6,416 nucleotides of DNA, from the NCBI GenBank assembly GCA_022801475.1, contig JAAWSH010000101.1:1-6416 (forward strand). The letters are read 5' to 3'. Made by a program: the position numbers and the translations under genes. Source of the stretch: Acutalibacter sp. Its GTDB lineage: Bacteria; Bacillota; Clostridia; Oscillospirales; Acutalibacteraceae. The first letter of the stretch is position 1. The number at the start of each line of letters is the position of its first letter. Shown here in pieces: positions 5,459 to 6,416 of the stretch. The notes below the pieces were generated by a model. It did no database searches. It had not been told where the DNA came from and was given only the letters and a program-made list of their open reading frames with translations.

Positions 5459-5487
5459 ATTATATACCCATGGGGGGTATTTGTCAA
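5459..5487 (-). promoter_or_regulatory. Consensus promoter of the csoR-copA operon
   Basis: TTGACA (5487-5482), a 17-base spacer and TATAAT (5464-5459) match the housekeeping consensus at all 12 positions. Such a strong promoter suits a gene that is kept off by a repressor and needs fast induction. The predicted start near 5452 leaves a leader of about 72 bases before csoR. Confidence 0.92.
5464..5480. promoter_or_regulatory. CsoR operator O2 in the promoter spacer
   Basis: ATACCC and GGGTAT arms flank the centre ATGGG. The 17-bp site fits almost exactly between the -35 and -10 boxes of the csoR promoter. Its centre is 26 bp from that of O1, about two and a half helical turns, so two CsoR tetramers would sit on roughly opposite faces of the DNA. 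Bound CsoR would exclude RNA polymerase. Confidence 0.87.
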
Positions 5488-5543
5488 GGGGGTTTTTTAA
5501 AGCCGGAAAATTTAGTACCCTTAGGTTTCGCCAGTTCCCATGT

Positions 5544-5576
5544 AAAAAACGCCGCTGGGCTGAAAAACCCGCGGCG
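5544..5576 (-). terminator. Rho-independent terminator of the aldolase gene
   Basis: On the minus strand CGCCGC-GGG pairs with CCC-A-GCGGCG, a 9-bp stem with one bulged A, closed by a T-rich loop and followed by TTTTTT (5549-5544). It lies about 25 bases past the aldolase stop and separates that transcription unit from the csoR promoter downstream. Confidence 0.9.
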
Positions 5577-5600
5577 CTTTGAATGGATTTTATGAGATTT

Positions 5601-6416
5601 TTAGGCCTTGCCCACAGAGCCGAACAGCTCCATCTTTTCCTTCACGGTAGCCTTGATGGCTTCAAAGCCTGGGGCCAGCAGCTTGCGGGGGTCAAAGCCC
5701 TTTCCCTGCTGGTCCTTGCCGGCCTCAATGTACTGACGGGTGGCTGCGGCAAAGCTTAGCTGGCACTCGGTGTTTACGTTCACCTTGGAGACGCCCAGGT
5801 TGATGGCTTTTTTCACCATCTCCTCGGGAATGCCCGTGCCGCCGTGGAGCACCAGGGGCATGGTGCCGGTTTTCTCCTGAATCTTCTCCAGCACCTCAAA
5901 GTTCAGGCCCTGCCAGTTTTCGGGGTAGACGCCGTGGATGTTGCCAATGCCCGCAGCCAACATGGTCACGCCCAGGTCGGCAATCATCTTGCACTCATCG
6001 GGGTCGGCCACTTCGCCGCCGCCCACAACGCCATCCTCTTCGCCGCCAATGGCGCCCACCTCGGCCTCTACCGAAATGCCCTTTTCGCCGGCAATGCGGA
6101 TGATCTCTTTGGTTTTCTCAATGTTCTCGTCAATGGCATAGTGGGAACCATCGAACATGACGGAGGAAAAGCCGTCCTCAATGGCCTTCAGGGCCCCATC
6201 ATAGCTGCCATGGTCCAGGTGCAGGGCCACAGGCACCGTGATGCCCAGAGTGTCGATCATGGCTTTTACCATAGCGGCCACAGTGTTGAAGCCGCACATA
6301 TACTTGCCCGCGCCCTCGGACACGCCGAGGATGACAGGAGAGCTGTTCTCCTGGGCGGTCAGCAGGATGGCCTTTGTCCACTCCAGGTTGTTGATGTTGA
6401 ACTGGCCCACAGCATA
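5601..6416 (-). CDS. fba: Class II fructose-1,6-bisphosphate aldolase, 5' end missing
   Basis: A zinc-dependent cytoplasmic aldolase that splits fructose 1,6-bisphosphate into glyceraldehyde 3-phosphate and dihydroxyacetone phosphate in glycolysis, and runs in reverse in gluconeogenesis. The fragment has 271 residues. Visible active-site features are HLDHGSYD (catalytic Asp68, Zn ligand His69), EAEVGAIGGEEDG (about 117-129), IGNIHGVYP (His161) and LHGGTGIP (His191, phosphate loop), then INLGVSKVNVNTE. The C-terminus KATVKEKMELFGSVGKA is complete and typical of clostridial enzymes. The frame stays open to the window edge, where it reads YAVGQFNINN; family members have this about 15-20 residues in, so the true start lies outside. 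The apparent start at 6410 is an internal Val codon. A related possibility, tagatose-bisphosphate aldolase, is less likely given the close match to the Fba pattern. Confidence 0.95.
   Translation of the reverse strand, partial: YAVGQFNINNLEWTKAILLTAQENSSPVILGVSEGAGKYMCGFNTVAAMVKAMIDTLGITVPVALHLDHGSYDGALKAIEDGFSSVMFDGSHYAIDENIEKTKEIIRIAGEKGISVEAEVGAIGGEEDGVVGGGEVADPDECKMIADLGVTMLAAGIGNIHGVYPENWQGLNFEVLEKIQEKTGTMPLVLHGGTGIPEEMVKKAINLGVSKVNVNTECQLSFAAATRQYIEAGKDQQGKGFDPRKLLAPGFEAIKATVKEKMELFGSVGKA

Noticed and set aside
6408..6410. GTG as the start of the aldolase.
   Set aside because: It is the Val of YAVGQFNINN, an internal stretch of the family; the frame continues to the window edge.

Overview
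The window looks like chromosomal DNA from an anaerobic, spore-forming Firmicute of the Clostridia, probably an Oscillospiraceae/Ruminococcaceae-type gut bacterium. This is inferred from the strong AGGAGG ribosome binding sites, GC-rich coding sequence with AT-rich promoters, TTGACA/TATAAT promoters, the clostridial style of the class II aldolase and CsoR, and a Cys-rich hypothetical protein of a kind I associate with these bacteria. I see no mobile element, CRISPR array, rRNA or tRNA.

Layout, left to right. (1) Positions 83-1330 hold a minus-strand unit: a MarR-family repressor gene followed, with a 32-nt overlap, by a flavin reductase-like gene and a terminator. Its promoter carries an imperfect 18-bp palindrome over the -10 and spacer, which suggests autoregulation. 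A second promoter with the same geometry lies exactly 50 bp upstream. (2) Positions 1396-2226 hold a plus-strand gene for a 271-residue Cys-rich protein of unknown function. It converges on the copper operon, and the two share a terminator hairpin at 2248-2281. (3) Positions 2285-5487 hold a minus-strand copper-resistance operon: csoR (Cu(I)-sensing repressor), then copA (Cu(I)-exporting P1B-type ATPase). The copA reading frame continues through a poorly conserved linker into a C-terminal CopZ-like domain. The csoR promoter is a perfect consensus with one CsoR-type operator filling the spacer and a second over the predicted transcription start. (4) Positions 5544-6416 hold the terminator and most of a class II fructose-1,6-bisphosphate aldolase gene on the minus strand, cut at its 5' end by the window edge.

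Most interesting point: the C-terminal CopZ domain of CopA begins with an ATG (2494) preceded at ideal spacing by a 9-base match to the full Shine-Dalgarno sequence (TAAAGGAGG). One gene could therefore make both the membrane ATPase with a tethered chaperone domain and a free 69-residue copper chaperone. This would parallel the free chaperone made from E. coli copA by frameshifting, but by a different mechanism. How the copper system would work: Cu(I) binds CsoR and releases both operators, CopA exports Cu(I), and the tethered and/or free CopZ delivers Cu(I) to it.
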